A stretch of 64,000 bases of DNA from Physcomitrium patens (taxonomy: Eukaryota; Streptophyta; Bryopsida; Funariales; Funariaceae), in NCBI RefSeq assembly GCF_000002425.4, contig NC_037255.1:8517458-8581457 (forward strand). The letters run 5' to 3'. Below, piece by piece: positions 23,998-36,989 of the stretch. A program made the translations under genes and the position numbers. The stretch's first letter is position 1; each line of letters opens with the position of its first letter. The notes under the pieces are model-generated. The model saw only the letters and a list, made by a program, of their open reading frames with translations. It was not told the DNA's origin and did no database searches.

Positions 23998-26900
23998 GAA
24001 GGATTAGTATGCATGAGAAGTTTGATGGAATAAGATCAAATTTTTTAGGATTTTTACAACAAGTCAAGCTCTATCTAAAATTGCACCCTTTTCAATATCC
24101 TGATGGATTTACCCAAGTCGGATTCATAGGCTCACTACTATCACGAAGTGTTTTTTCCTGGTTTATATCTTGAATGGAAAAAGATTCATGACTCCTTCAT
24201 GATTTGAATTCATTTCTAGAAGTTTTTACGGCCACATCTCAAAAAACTGATTTAGAACAAGTAGCAGAGACCAAGCTTTTATCCTTATGGTAAAGATCAT
24301 GATCAGCCACTATATATGCTCCCAAATTTCAAAACCTTGCTTGCGACGTGGATAAAAATATCAAAGCACTTATCAACCAATTTCAATATGGATTGAAGGA
24401 TAGTATCAAAGATTTGTTATTAACAATGCCAAAAGTAGAATCTTTGAAATAATTTATTACTGAAGCCATTGCATGCGATAATCGTTTATTTAAAAGGCAT
24501 CAAGAATAAAGATTTGGTTGGAGAAGAACAAGTTAAGTCATCGCAGCAGCTCTCAATTTTTTTAAAATGTATTTGTCAAAGCCAAAACCAATGAAAATTG
24601 ATATGATACGTTTTAAAGCTCTCACCAAGCAAGAAAAGACTTGACATCGCTAAGAGGGGTTGTGTTTATATTGTGGAGAAGCTAAGCACACTACTCAATA
24701 TTTTCCAAAGAAACAACGTAATTACAAAATGAGGAGTACAATTACCAAAAAAGATAATGTGTCAAAAAACGAGTTTCTCTAGCTACAATAGAGACTATGC
24801 GGCTGAAATCATATGCAACACCTAGTAAAGGTCCTATCCTCTCTTGAAATCCCTTATATTATTTTATAATAGAAATATATTTAAGACCTAATAATCACAA
24901 AGTCTTTGCTTTGTTCAATTTAAGTGCCTCAACATATTTTATAGACAAAGATTTTGCCAAAAAATAAAAAACACCTTTAGAAAAGAAAGTTAAATCTGTA
25001 CATGTAGAAGTCATAGATGGTCATTTGTTATCTTCTAGAAATGTTACCCATGAAACTATTCCTTCAGATATAGCAATTAAAGATCATAATAGTTTAGTAG
25101 TATTTAATGTAATAAAATCTCCCTCTAATCCAATTATTTTAGGATTATCATGACTTGAAAAATATAATCCTCAAATAGATAGGATTTCTCAAAACCTTAA
25201 CTTTCCTCATAGTATATTCCAAGATCGTATTAGCAAAATAGAAGTATATAACTCAAGTACATCCAAACTTTTAATGATAGGTGCAAAAGCTTTCATGCAT
25301 GCTACAAAAAAAGAATCATTTTTTTTCTATACATGCTACACTCATTTCAAATGGTGAAATAATATTAAGTGGTGTTCTCAATCAATATCAAGAATTCTGA
25401 AATGTTTTTTTTAAAAAAAATGCATATATTCTCACTTAGCATTGACCTTATGATTATTCAATTGATCTGCAAGAAAGAACTCAATCACCATTCGGACTTA
25501 TCTATAGCTTATTGTAGAATGAGTTGGCTACATTAAAAGAATACATTGATGAAAATTTGGCAAAGAACTTCATACGCCATTCTAAATCTCCAGCCAGGGC
25601 TCCTATGTTATTTGTGAAGAATGAAGACGGATCTCTGTGAATGTGTGTGGATTATCAAAGACTCAACAAGATCACCATCAAAAATAGGTATCCTTTGCCT
25701 TTGATTTCAAGACTTCATGACCAACTCAATTAAGCAAAGATCTATACTAAAACAGATCTATGAAGAGCATACAAATTAATTCGTATCAAAGAAGGAGATG
25801 AATGAAAGACTTCTTTTCGAACTAGGTATGGATATTTTGAATATAATGTCATGCCTTTTGGACTCACGAATGCACCGGCCGCTTTTCAACATCTTATGAA
25901 TGATATTTTTCGTGAGTTTTTAGATGATTTTATTGTTTGTTATTTAGACGACATTCTAATCTACCCTAAGAACAGAGAAGAACATGAGCTTCATGTTCGT
26001 CGCGTGTTACAGAAACTTAGAGATGCAGGATTATATGCCAAATTAGAAAAGTGTGTATTCCACACTACTCAAGTTGAATTCTTAGGATACATCATTTCCA
26101 ATGAAGGCCTTATGATGGATCTCAACAACATTCAAACTATCATAGATTAGAAGATTCCAAGAACAGTAGAAGATGTGCAATGGTTTTTGGGCTTTGCCAA
26201 TTACTATCGAATCTTCATGAAGAATTTTTCTCAAGTTGGAGCTCCACTTACACGTTTGACTTGTAAAGACAAACTTGAGTGGAATAAAGAAGTAGAAACA
26301 TCATTTGATGCTTAAAAGAAGGAGTTTATTTCTGTACCAATCTTATATTGTGTTGACTTTTCTAAGGTATTTTTTATGGAAACTGACACATCGGATTTTG
26401 CTATACGTGCCATATTATCACAAATAAGAACAGATGACAAACTCCATCCAATAGCTTTCCATTCGAGGAAATATTCAGTTGCCTAGATTAATTATGAGAT
26501 CAATGACAAAGAGCTCCTTGCAATTGTGGATTCATTTCACGAATGGCATCATTATCTAGAAGGCACTTCAAGTTCAGGTACCATATATACAGACCATAAG
26601 AACCTCGAGTACTTTATGTCAGCATGATTCTTGAATTATTGTCAAGCTCTTTGGAGCATAACTTTATCTTGATTCAATTTCAAGTTCACTTATTGATCTG
26701 GAAAACAACAAGGTCTATTCAATGTTCTTTCTAGACGTTCTTAACTTACATCAAAAGAAAGAGATGCATCTTTTGATCAACAAAGATCAATTCTCTTGAA
26801 GCTTGAACATTTTCATCTTCGAGCTATAAAATCAACATTAACTTTTGATTCAATATTTGTGAAGCAAATTCAATTAAGCATGTCTCTGATCCTCTGATCC

Positions 26901-28844
26901 TCTTATATAGAATATCAAAGATACTTCCTCTTAGTCTCATGATACTTCCAAGTTTGAATTCAAGAATAATCTATTATATTTCGAAGGATGCCTATATGTT
27001 CTAGAAGGTGAAGCTCGATTACATGTTCTTCAAGTTGGTCATGACTTTCCAGTAGCATGACATTTCGGATACAATAAAACTTTGGAACTAATATCCATGG
27101 ATTTTTGGTGGTTGTAATTTAGAAGGAAGTCAAAGATTTTGTATAATCTTGTGATATTTACTCAAGATGAAAAACTATTTTTCATCAATCTTACGGACTT
27201 TTTCAACCGTTATCCATTCAAAAACAACCATGGCTTTTATTTCTATGGATTTCATCACAAATCTTCTAATCTCAGGTTCTTATGACTCTATATTCATGAC
27301 AGTAGATTGTTTTACCAAGATGGCACATTTTGTATCATGTACAAAATCTATCACAAGTGAAGAAATAGCTAAGCTTTTTATTGACAATATCTATCGCTAT
27401 CATGGATTATCAAAGGATATTATATTGAATAGAAAGACTCAATTTGTATCAAGATTTTAGAAAATCCTATTCAAGATTCTAAAGGTGGATATAAAGCTTT
27501 CTTCAGCTTTTTATCTTCAAACTGTTGGACAAACAAAATGAGTAATTCAAGTTCTAGAGCAGTATTTGAGATGTACCATCAACTATCATCAAGATGATTG
27601 AACAACTCTTTTGCCATTGGCAGAGTTCGTGTATAATAATTTGGTACATTCTTCGAGTCAACAAACACTTCTTTTTGTCAATTATGGTCATCATCCACGT
27701 CTTGATACTTTTGACTTTTCAAAAGTTGAAAATCATGTGGTGAAAAATTTAGCAAATTGCTTATCAGAGCTACATACAACAATGAAGATACAATTAAAGG
27801 AAGCTCAAGAATGACAAAAGACCAATGTGGATGCCTATTAGAAGGAGCAACCAAAATATAATATGGATGAGAAGGTATAGTTGTTTCGTCATAATATCAA
27901 GACCACTCGTCCTTGTGATAAATTAGATTATCGTAGGCTAAGACCTTTTTTTATTTGTAAACAAATCAATCATGTTGCCTATTGATTACATCTATCGGAG
28001 TCTATGAAGATATACCATGTATTTTACGTATCTCTTCTGGAGCCGTATAAGATAGTGGATATCTTGAGAAGAAGACAAATGCCACCTCCTCCTAAAGAAG
28101 TGGATAATAACCAAGAGTTTGAGGTAGAAGAAGTCTTAGACTCAAGGTGGTACCAAAATAGATTGGAATATCTTGTTCATTAGTACGGATATGATATTAG
28201 TGAATGCTCCTGGGAGCCATCATAGAATCTTGTAAATGTAGTAAAGAAAGTTGAAGTCTTTCATTAGCAACATCAATCAAAACAAAGATGAAGAATAGTA
28301 AATCTTTGCTATAAAAGAAAGAAGATCAAAAGAAAATAATATTTTACTTTTTATCTTTTATTATAGCTTTTGTATATTTGTGATAAGATTTTATTACCAA
28401 AAAATTCAACTTAAGAGCTTTCATTTGCAGACTTACCAGATGAGACATTGTGATTGTCATAACCTTCAAGACAACAGAATCGAGATGAAGATCCTCAAGA
28501 AGGACATGTCCTTCCTCAAATAGATGGTAAGATACAATGTGTTTGGTATCACGACCTTGGAAGAGACTCTTGATGTTTAATGATTTTATTAGAGGTAAGA
28601 ACAACTCCTGACGGTGTTTTAAATGTTATAATTGAAGGAAGTTACAAAGGCCTCAACAATGACTAAATAACAGGGTGATCTTCTTGCCCTGGTATAGGAC
28701 ACTATAGATGGTTGAGAGGACCTATCAACCATCTTTGAAGAGAGCAAAGATTGGAATATGTAGCAAATATAATTCGCCATTCCTTAGACTTCTTCAACAT
28801 ATGAAGACCGCTCCTTGTGGAACTTATCTTAGAAGAGAGGATAA

Positions 28845-29390
28845 TATCATGGATATATATATTTACATCAATAGTTACTTATATGATTAAGTAGAAGTAG
28901 ATAAAATAGAATAATTTTATAAAGCCTTCTAGAGAAGCTTTTTAGAAGCTTCATAGATGTGATTTTGACTTTAGATGTGTTTGTAGGTTAGAAACTTGGC
29001 TATAAAGCTAACCATGTATTGGTAGCTTGTGGAATAAGTTATCTCCATATAATAGATTGTGGAACAAGTCAACTACGTGGAGTATACATAGATAACTTGC
29101 GTTGCAAGATAAGACATGTGGCTAGCAAAGTCAACACATGTTGGAGGACCTATAGAACATCGCCTCGTGGCTCTTAGTTAGATAATATATATGGAGGCAA
29201 GAGTGAAGCCTTCTTCACTCTTGTCAATGTTTTTCTAGTCTTAATCTTGTTTCAAGACTTTTTAGTCTTCTTATTTTTGGTAATAGCCATTGTAGTTAAT
29301 ATTACATCACTTTTGAGTGACTTTCTCGTTCTCTTCAGTGATAGAAGAGTGTATTGAGGATTCTCTTTCTTCGAGATTCAGTCTTTGACA
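28845..29390 (+). repeat. 3' LTR of element A1
   Basis: 546 bases ending GTCTTTGACA at 29390 and followed by the ATAAT duplication. A purine run AGAAGAGAGG (about 28831-28840) just upstream is the likely polypurine tract. Confidence 0.8.
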
Positions 29391-30467
29391 ATAATTCAAT
29401 TCGGTGTTAGGTGGCCTCCTACTTCAATATAAATATTGAATTTCTAGCACTAATATCTCTTTCTTGAATTATTGAATTGCTTTCAAATTTCACCTAAATA
29501 TTGAAACTAGAATCTAGTATCTATACAGAATTTGTTTACTTCAATCCAATTGACAAATTATTGAAGATCTTAGAAACACTCATTGATCCTCAAATTCCAA
29601 TTTTTGAAACCTTTATCTATAAAAATCTACATACACTTTGTTCTAATTATTTGATTGACATCAAAAAAATTACACACATTTATAACTAGCACATGAATAT
29701 ATTGCTCAAAATCTACCCATACACACACCACAAAATTCAAGAAACTCTCAAATTTGTAATCATATTTTTATTTCTTAAAATCTAAACCAACTAAGAACAC
29801 TATTAATTTTGATTTTTTTTCAAAAACTCAATATTGATTCAATTGATATAAAATCAATGCTCAAAAATCTTTTCTCAAGTCTACTTTCAAATCCTACTCT
29901 TTAATCTACCAAAGAATCCTGAAGTCGCTATATGGATATAGTTTTATACCTAAAGATCTGATTTCAACTATGGTTGACAATTGATCCTCTATAGGCATCA
30001 ATTTTTGGTAATTTGAAGTAAGTTTTACTTTATCCTATTTTTAATTCTCTTTTAAAAATGTCTATATTAATTATTTATCTCATTTACTTTGATTTGGCTT
30101 ATTTATGCCTCTACAAAGTAAATAGAAGTTCCTTGTACAAAGACGCAGCATTAAGACTATATCTTTTATTAATGTTTTATCTTTTATCCTTATTTTTCTA
30201 CTACATATTTTTACTAGGTTCTTCTATAATAACATCCATATTTTTATTTTTCACTACATAATTGTGTTATCACATGACAACATACAAACAAGAAATTTAT
30301 ATTATAAGTTGGATACATATTGGAGGTCATGTAAAATACCACCAAATAGCTTTTAATTATATAGTATATATAGATATAGACAATAATAAGGCCTTCTTTA
30401 TTTTTATTAATTTTTTTCATTTCTACTCTAGTTTTTTAATTTTTGATAATAGTCATTATAATTTTTT

Positions 30468-30469
<2 letters not shown>

Positions 30470-30527
<58 letters not shown>
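30470..30527. repeat. (TA)n microsatellite
   Basis: A nearly pure TA run of about 55 bases inside the A0 5' LTR tail, in the position where other A-family LTRs have AATATACAT sequence. A second (TA)n run of about 60 bases lies at 33412-33471. Confidence 0.9.
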
Positions 30528-30530
<3 letters not shown>

Positions 30531-32914
30531 GATAATATTTATTTATATTCTTTAAATTCTTATCCTTGAAAAATTGACAATAGTACATTAATAATGTTAA
30601 ATCTTTGTCTTTTCTTGATTAAAAGTGAATCACTTCTTTCTTTTGAGAAGACATAAGCATATTAGAAGTTGTGGATTATCTACTTTTAAATTGATATTAT
30701 TCTTAAAATTTTTTATATTATTAAATATTCTTTACTACTTATTTGAAGTAATATTAGAAATCTTCTTTTTTATTATCTTATTATAATATAACTTCTTAAA
30801 ATGAAGAATGCAATGGCATAAATGTAAGAATAAATGAAAGAACTAATACTTGTAATACATCAATTCAACACCACAAAAAATGATAAGATTGATAAGAAAC
30901 TTATATTGAAACCAATAAGATTCATATTTTGTATCAAAGAAATCAATCAATAATATTATATTCTTTTTAATCCCGACAACTTTTGACTCATATAAAGTAG
31001 GATGATTTTATACTTATTAATCAATTTTTCTTTAGATTATAATACAAAGTAAAAAAATTAATGTTGAATTTATTCAATTCTCAAATATTGGATTAAGCAA
31101 TTAACTTTATTATGAAATGAGTCAAATGATATTTTGAATTTCAATCTAAAATTTGCACAAATAAGACTCAATATTTTTATAATTTAATTGCAATACCAAT
31201 GTCTTTTTAAGACATATATTGAGAAACAAAAGACATTCAAATTAACACAATATGTTTTAAATTTCTCATTAAGTAAGAAAAGACTTGATGTTGTTAAGAA
31301 AGATTATATTTATATTATAGATAATCTAAGCACATTATTTAATATTTTCTATAGAAGCTACACAACCAAAAAATAAAGACCATAATTGTTAAAGAAGAGA
31401 ATAAGTTAAGAAACAATTTTTTCAAACTCTAATAAAAAAAATTCAGCTAGAATCATATATAACACCTAATAAAGATCATTTTTTTACAAAACCTTCTCTT
31501 TGTTTCATAATAGATGTTTGTTTAGGATCTAAAAGTGACAAAGCTTCTACCTTACTAGATTGAAGAGTATCAACTTATTTTTTATATGAATATTTTATAA
31601 AAAATATATATAATATTATTAGTAATAAAAACTAAATATATGCATGTAGAAATCACAGATGGTTGTTTGTTGTCTTCTAGAGATATTACCTATAAAACCA
31701 TTTCTATAAAATTAGCAACTAATAGTCATAATAGCTAAGTAATATTTAATATTATTAAATTAATTTTTAATTTAATTATTTTAAATTTATTATAGCTAAA
31801 AATATATAATCTTTAGGTAATTTAGATCCTTTGAAATATTAATTTTTAAAGATAATAATTAAGAATTTTTTCAAATAAATAAAAAAATTATAAATTTAAT
31901 ATAATCATATCTTTATTTATAGATGTAAGATTTTTTATGCATGTAACAAAAAAAATCACCTTGTGTTATTTATTCTATATCCATTTTAAATGTTATAAAG
32001 ACTTCAAATGGCATTCAAAACCAATATTAAGATTATTAAGATGTTTTTTAAAAGAAGAATGTAAATATTTTTCTGAAATATTGTCCTTTCAATTGTTCAA
32101 TTGATATTCAAAAAAGAGCTCAACTTTTATTTGGATCAATCTATAGTTTATTGTAAAATGAATCGTTTGAATTTAAAGAATATATTGATGAAAATCTTAT
32201 CAAAAACTTCACATGATATTCAAAATCTTTAATAAAAGCTTTCATTTTTTGTATGAAGAAAAGAGATGGATCACTACAAATGTAAGTAGATTATTGAAGA
32301 TTAAAAAAAATACCATAAAAATAGATATATTCTACTTGTATTATTCAGATTTCTTGATAAATTAAATTAAATAAATATCTATATAAAAAAAATCTATAAA
32401 GAACATATAATTTGGTATGCATTAAAAAAAATGAATAGAAGACTATATTTTGAACATGGTATTGTCATTTTGAATATAACGTCATGCTTTTTAGACTTTC
32501 AAATGCATCAATTATTTTTCGATATTTTATGATGATTTTAATTATAATAACATAATACATTCTTTTATTCAATAAATACTTTTTTATATTAATTATGATT
32601 ATCATCCATAACTTTGTACTTTTGACTTTTCAAAAAATGATAATCTTGTGACAAAAGATTTGACAAATTATTTATTGGAACTACATGCAATAATAAAGAG
32701 ACAATTATAAAAAACTCAAGAACAAAAAATGATCAACATGGATGCCTATTGCAAGGAACAACATCAATTCTATATTGGCAATAATGTATGATTACTTTTT
32801 TGTAGTATCAAAACTATTTGTCTTTGTGACAAATTAAATTATCATAAATTTAAACCATTTTTTTTTATCTATAAATAAATCTACTTAGTTGCTTATTTAT
32901 TAATCCTTGTAGAG

Positions 32915-33406
32915 TATCAAGAACTTAAATTAAAAATAATCAAGATATGAATATATTCTTGTGTTATTTTAAAAAATAGATACTTACTCAAAACTAGTAT
33001 AATACTAAAACTAAAATGGATAATGCCTAAGGCAAAAAAACTAGAGACCTTTGAAATAATATTAAGAAAAAGAAATATTGACAAAAATAAAAGTCACATT
33101 CTTGCATTTATACATACTATTTAAATAAGAGCTATATGACTATATTCTATACAACCTTTAATATGTGCCTAATATATAGAATATATATTTAACTTATAAG
33201 ACAAGTTTCCTACATGTGCACCACATGATCAACTTTTATTACAAATCACCATATACAACATGTGGCCAACTTATTGACTAAGTTTTCAACCTATTAATCA
33301 CCTATAAATATATATAAAGTCAAATCCACATATGTAAAGTTTTTAAGAATCTTCTTTATAAGATATTATTGAATTTCTTTACTTCTATTTATTTTCTTAA
33401 TCTAAA

Positions 33407-33473
<67 letters not shown>

Positions 33474-33475
33474 CA
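32915..33475 (-). repeat. Reverse-oriented A-family solo LTR inside A0
   Basis: The low end reads TATCAAGAAC, the reverse complement of the family-A LTR terminus. The interior matches A LTRs in reverse complement (for example the CCACATGATCAAC and TATTAATCACCTATAAA tracts). The high end is obscured by a (TA)n run. Integrase and chromodomain-side A0 sequence continues on either side. Confidence 0.6.
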
Positions 33476-34899
33476 AAGCTTATGAAGATTCATCTTATTT
33501 TAGATGTATCTCTTCTTGAGATATATACAATGGATATATCAAAAAATAAAATAAAATAAATTACAAAACAAATATCACATCTTTCTATAGAAGTAGACAC
33601 ATAGACAAATGCCACATTATTAAGAATTTAAGGTAGAAGAGACATTAAATTTAACACGGCATTGAAACATGTAGGAATATCCTATATATTGATTGAGATA
33701 TGAAATTAGTAAATGTACATTTGAACCATCTTAGAATCTTACAAATGCAACAAGAATGGTTGATTCTTTTCATCTATGACATCTATTGAAGCTAAGATGA
33801 AGATTTAAGAAATTCTTTGTTATAAAACAAAATATATTTGGTAAAAATTACATTTTATGTTCTATCTTTTTTTTTAGTTTTTTTTATATTTTTGATACTA
33901 AAAAGATGAAGAATCAACTACCAAAAGATTCATATAAAAAGCTATTATTTTTAGAGTTAGTAGATATGGCATTGAGATTGTCACAACCTTCAAGACAATA
34001 TAATAGATTTTTTTTTTTAAAAAAACAACATATTCTTCTTCGAATAGATGGTGAAATACAACATATATAATATCACAATCTTGAAAGACATGTTCAATAT
34101 TTGATGATATTATTGGAGGTAAAAACTACTCTTAATAGTATTTTAAATATAATATTTGAAGAAAGTTATGAAGGCTTCAACAATGATCATATAACAAGGT
34201 GGTCTTGTCCACCTAATATAGAATTTTATCAATAATTGGGAGGACTTATGAACTACCTTCAAAGAGAATAAATATTAGAGTATGTTGCAAATATAATTCA
34301 TTAAATCTTAGACCTTATCAACATGTAATTACAACTTCTTCAGGAACTTGTTACTAGAAAGAAAATTAATGTCACTTAAAAAATTAATACTTGTTATTAC
34401 TTACATAAATAGAGTTAAGCAAAAGTAAGTAAAAATAAGTAAATTTGATAATATGTTATAGAAAAGCTTTATTTATGTAAATTTGATTATACACATGTTT
34501 ATAGGTGATTAATAGGTTAAAAACTTGACTAACAAGTTTGTCATGTGGCACACATGTAGGAAACTTATCTTGTTAGTTAGACATGTCTCTTATTAACTAG
34601 ACATGTATTGGAGATCATATAAAATGCTACCACATAGCTCTTAATTAGATAGTATATATAGATGCAATAGTGAAGCCTTTCTTATTTTTATATATTCTTT
34701 TCTTGCTTCTAGTTTAGTTTTAAGAGTCTTTAATTTTAAGGTGTTTGGAAATAGTCATTTTAATTATTTTTTGAATATACATATTTTTTAATTTTTTTCA
34801 TCTCTTTTTAAAAATATATTGGATATAAATATTTTATTATTATATTAAATTTAAAAATGATAATATCATTAATATTTAAAATTCTAATAGAATATTATC

Positions 34900-36690
34900 T
34901 TATTTTACGATTTGAATTTATTTACTTGTTATTATTTTATTAATAAATATTATTAATATAGTAGTTTCATTATTTTCTTCAATAATTTTTATAAACATAT
35001 ATCTTATTAGTAATAAGAGCAATTTATCATTTTGTTGGCAACAATAAGTGTTAATATAATCTTAAAATACTCATATATAAAATTTACTATTTTTATTTTT
35101 TTATAATGTAAAATTACAAATAAAATAGTCCTAATATTAGTAATATTTTCTTTTGACTTTCACGGCTTTTTATAGAAATATTTTTAATAATAAATATTTA
35201 TCTATTTCTAGACATCATTGCAAAAACTTATAATCTTTTTATCTATGCTTTTGGATCATTAGGTAAGATTATGTATATGCATACATAAATATTTTTTTGA
35301 AACCATTTCAAATCTTTTAATTCATGTGTGTTTTAATAATGCTATTAGTAATAAAAATAACATTTATAATTACAAATTTTGCCATTAGTTTTTTCATATA
35401 TATATATATAATTTTTTTTTTAATATATGTTGTGATTTTATACATTTCTTTAGCAAGTACCGAATATCAATGCAAGATTTTTTTCTTCTAAATTTAGTAT
35501 ATTATTCTTAAGTAATGCATTTCAAATATAAAGAATTCAATACATTGTATGAATAATCCTTGAACATGCTAAAACACGAATTTCAGAAGAAAAAAAGACA
35601 AAAAGAAAAACTCGAATCTTAATATAAAAATAATGACACTAGTGAGGAGTGTTGACTCCAAGGAGGTATTAACTTTTATTTTTATTCAATGCATGATCTG
35701 TGGATTCTTATTTAATTCTCTTTTTTGTTTTGTCCTATGTAACTGGTTGAGATTTAAAGTCTATCAATAGAAATTATTGCTTAAATTATAGAAAGCTGTT
35801 ATTAATATATCATTATTGTGTTAACTAATTGATTTTTTTTTATTGATTGTGCAAATGTATGCCATCTATTAATGTAGTGTTTTCTTTTTCATTTTTGGTA
35901 TTATTCATATATCCTCATTTGTATTGTTTTAAGAAAAAAATCTTGCTTTCATTGCTTCAAATAAATAAATATATAAATAAGTATAATGTATTGTAATTGT
36001 TTTTTTTACATTTATTACAGACATAATTTATTTTTCTACATATAATAAAAAGAATTCCACATTACACATGGCATGAAAAGTGTTGAATACATTCTATACA
36101 ATTTGATGGAGTATGAGGTGATGTAATGGTTATGTCTATTACCATGGTCTAAGAAGTTACATGTCATGTAATATATATTATTAAGTTCATTCTTGCTTTT
36201 TGTTTTGTTTTGTTTTGTTTTTTAATACTAGAATCTTAATTTGAATTTGACTGCATGCCATAGCCAACAATACATTTAATGCATTGATTGATGTTTTTTA
36301 CAATTTGTTGTTTTCAATTTTATATAACTCAAATATGATGATCATTTATTTCAAAAAGAAAAAAGAAAAAAGAAAACACAAGAATAATTAGGTAAAAATT
36401 TACATTATAAAACCAAAAATTATAATATAATGTTAAATTGAACTCCCTTTTTTACTTATATTTAAAAAAAATATATTTTTAAGATATTTAAATATGTATT
36501 TTTTTCCAAGATATAAAAATAGAATGTGATGTTTATAAATGTACACCATATGTAATAAATTTGTTACAATATTTAAATAATACATGTTATGTTGGAATTA
36601 TTACAAAAGATTATTTCTGAGAATGAAAAATAAAAAGAAGTATATAAAAAAAAAATCACTTTAAGAAACAAATTAGGAAATGCATTTGCA
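34900..36690. other. AT-rich region with no recognisable gene
   Basis: Very AT-rich, with short poly-T/poly-A and TA runs and a GTTTT pentanucleotide run near 36200-36220. No frame of note and no clear repeat match to the other families. It ends sharply at about 36690, where CLPR2-side sequence begins. Confidence 0.45.
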
Positions 36691-36774
36691 AGGAAATCGT
36701 ATAATTCTCTTGCCCCTAAGCATCCATCCAAACCAGGCACGGTGATCATCCGAGTGGCAGCCCCACTTTCATCT

Positions 36775-36819
36775 ACTCAACGAACGAATATTCAACGAAC
36801 GAACACTCAACGAACGAAC
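36775..36819 (+). repeat. 15-bp tandem repeat in the CLPR2 leader
   Basis: Three copies of TCAACGAACGAA at 36777, 36792 and 36807, period 15. A telo-box in reverse orientation (TTAGGGTTT) follows at 36881-36889. Both lie in the 5' flank of CLPR2, about 100-215 bases before its ATG. Confidence 0.7.
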
Positions 36820-36989
36820 AGTGAAGGTGCGTCGGACGTGAGAGGATTGAACAAGGTGGAGCTTTCAGCTGGCTTCGAAGTTAGGGTTTGGGCATCTCAA
36901 TCCTCCCTGAAGTCTGCTTTCAACCTTGTGTGGATGTCGTGTTTAGAATTCCTTTGTGCCACACTTGGTGTCTAGTGTTCGCCGTAGCC

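Larger units (their letters stand above)
21137..29390 (+). mobile_element. Element A1: Ty3/gypsy chromovirus-type LTR retrotransposon with paired LTRs and 5-bp target duplication
   Basis: LTRs lie at 21137-21684 and 28845-29390, flanked by the direct repeat ATAAT (21132-21136 and 29391-29395). LTR ends are inverted (consensus TGTCATGGAC...GTCCTTGACA). Parts in order: gag N-terminal region from about 21899, gag core from about 24003, zinc knuckle about 24660-24720, protease about 24880-25140, reverse transcriptase about 25500-26150 ([22 protein letters not shown]), RNase H about 26340-26650, integrase about 27000-27700, chromodomain about 28090-28260, and a purine run just before the 3' LTR. 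Two solo LTRs are inserted in gag. The two LTRs differ at roughly one base in ten over the first ~210 aligned bases by eye, so the insertion is old. The element is broken, with well over a dozen lesions. Confidence 0.85.
20412..30282 (-). repeat. Family D repeat (TG...CA, about 1.6 kb without its insert), inserted in the A0 5' LTR
   Basis: Two halves (20412-21136 and 29391-30282) surround element A1. They match, in reverse complement, the D copy at 49162-50871: the same AAGAAATTTTAAAG-type and ACCTTAACCAAAT-type tracts, and the shared block about CAGATC...AAGAGTAGGATTT near 29880-29960. The termini read TGTTGTCATG and ATACAATA, close to TG...CA. Flanks on both sides are A-family LTR sequence, so D inserted into an A LTR. 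It is probably a solo LTR of an otherwise unseen family (inference). Confidence 0.6.
20185..34900 (+). mobile_element. Element A0: old, heavily decayed Ty3/gypsy (family A) retrotransposon, host of a nest
   Basis: The outermost element of the island. Its 5' LTR begins at about 20185 and resumes after a large insertion (20412-30282), ending near 30580. The internal region is about 30580-34369 and the 3' LTR starts at 34370 (TGTCAC) and ends near 34900. Faint family-A blocks are recognisable by comparison with A1: the gag zinc-knuckle region near 31200-31360, protease near 31540-31800, reverse transcriptase near 32100-32520, integrase near 32570-32900 and the chromodomain/tail near 33600-33800. 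It is very AT-rich and broken many times over, the oldest element here. A separate reverse-oriented solo LTR lies inside it (32915-33475). The outer ends are approximate. Confidence 0.6.
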
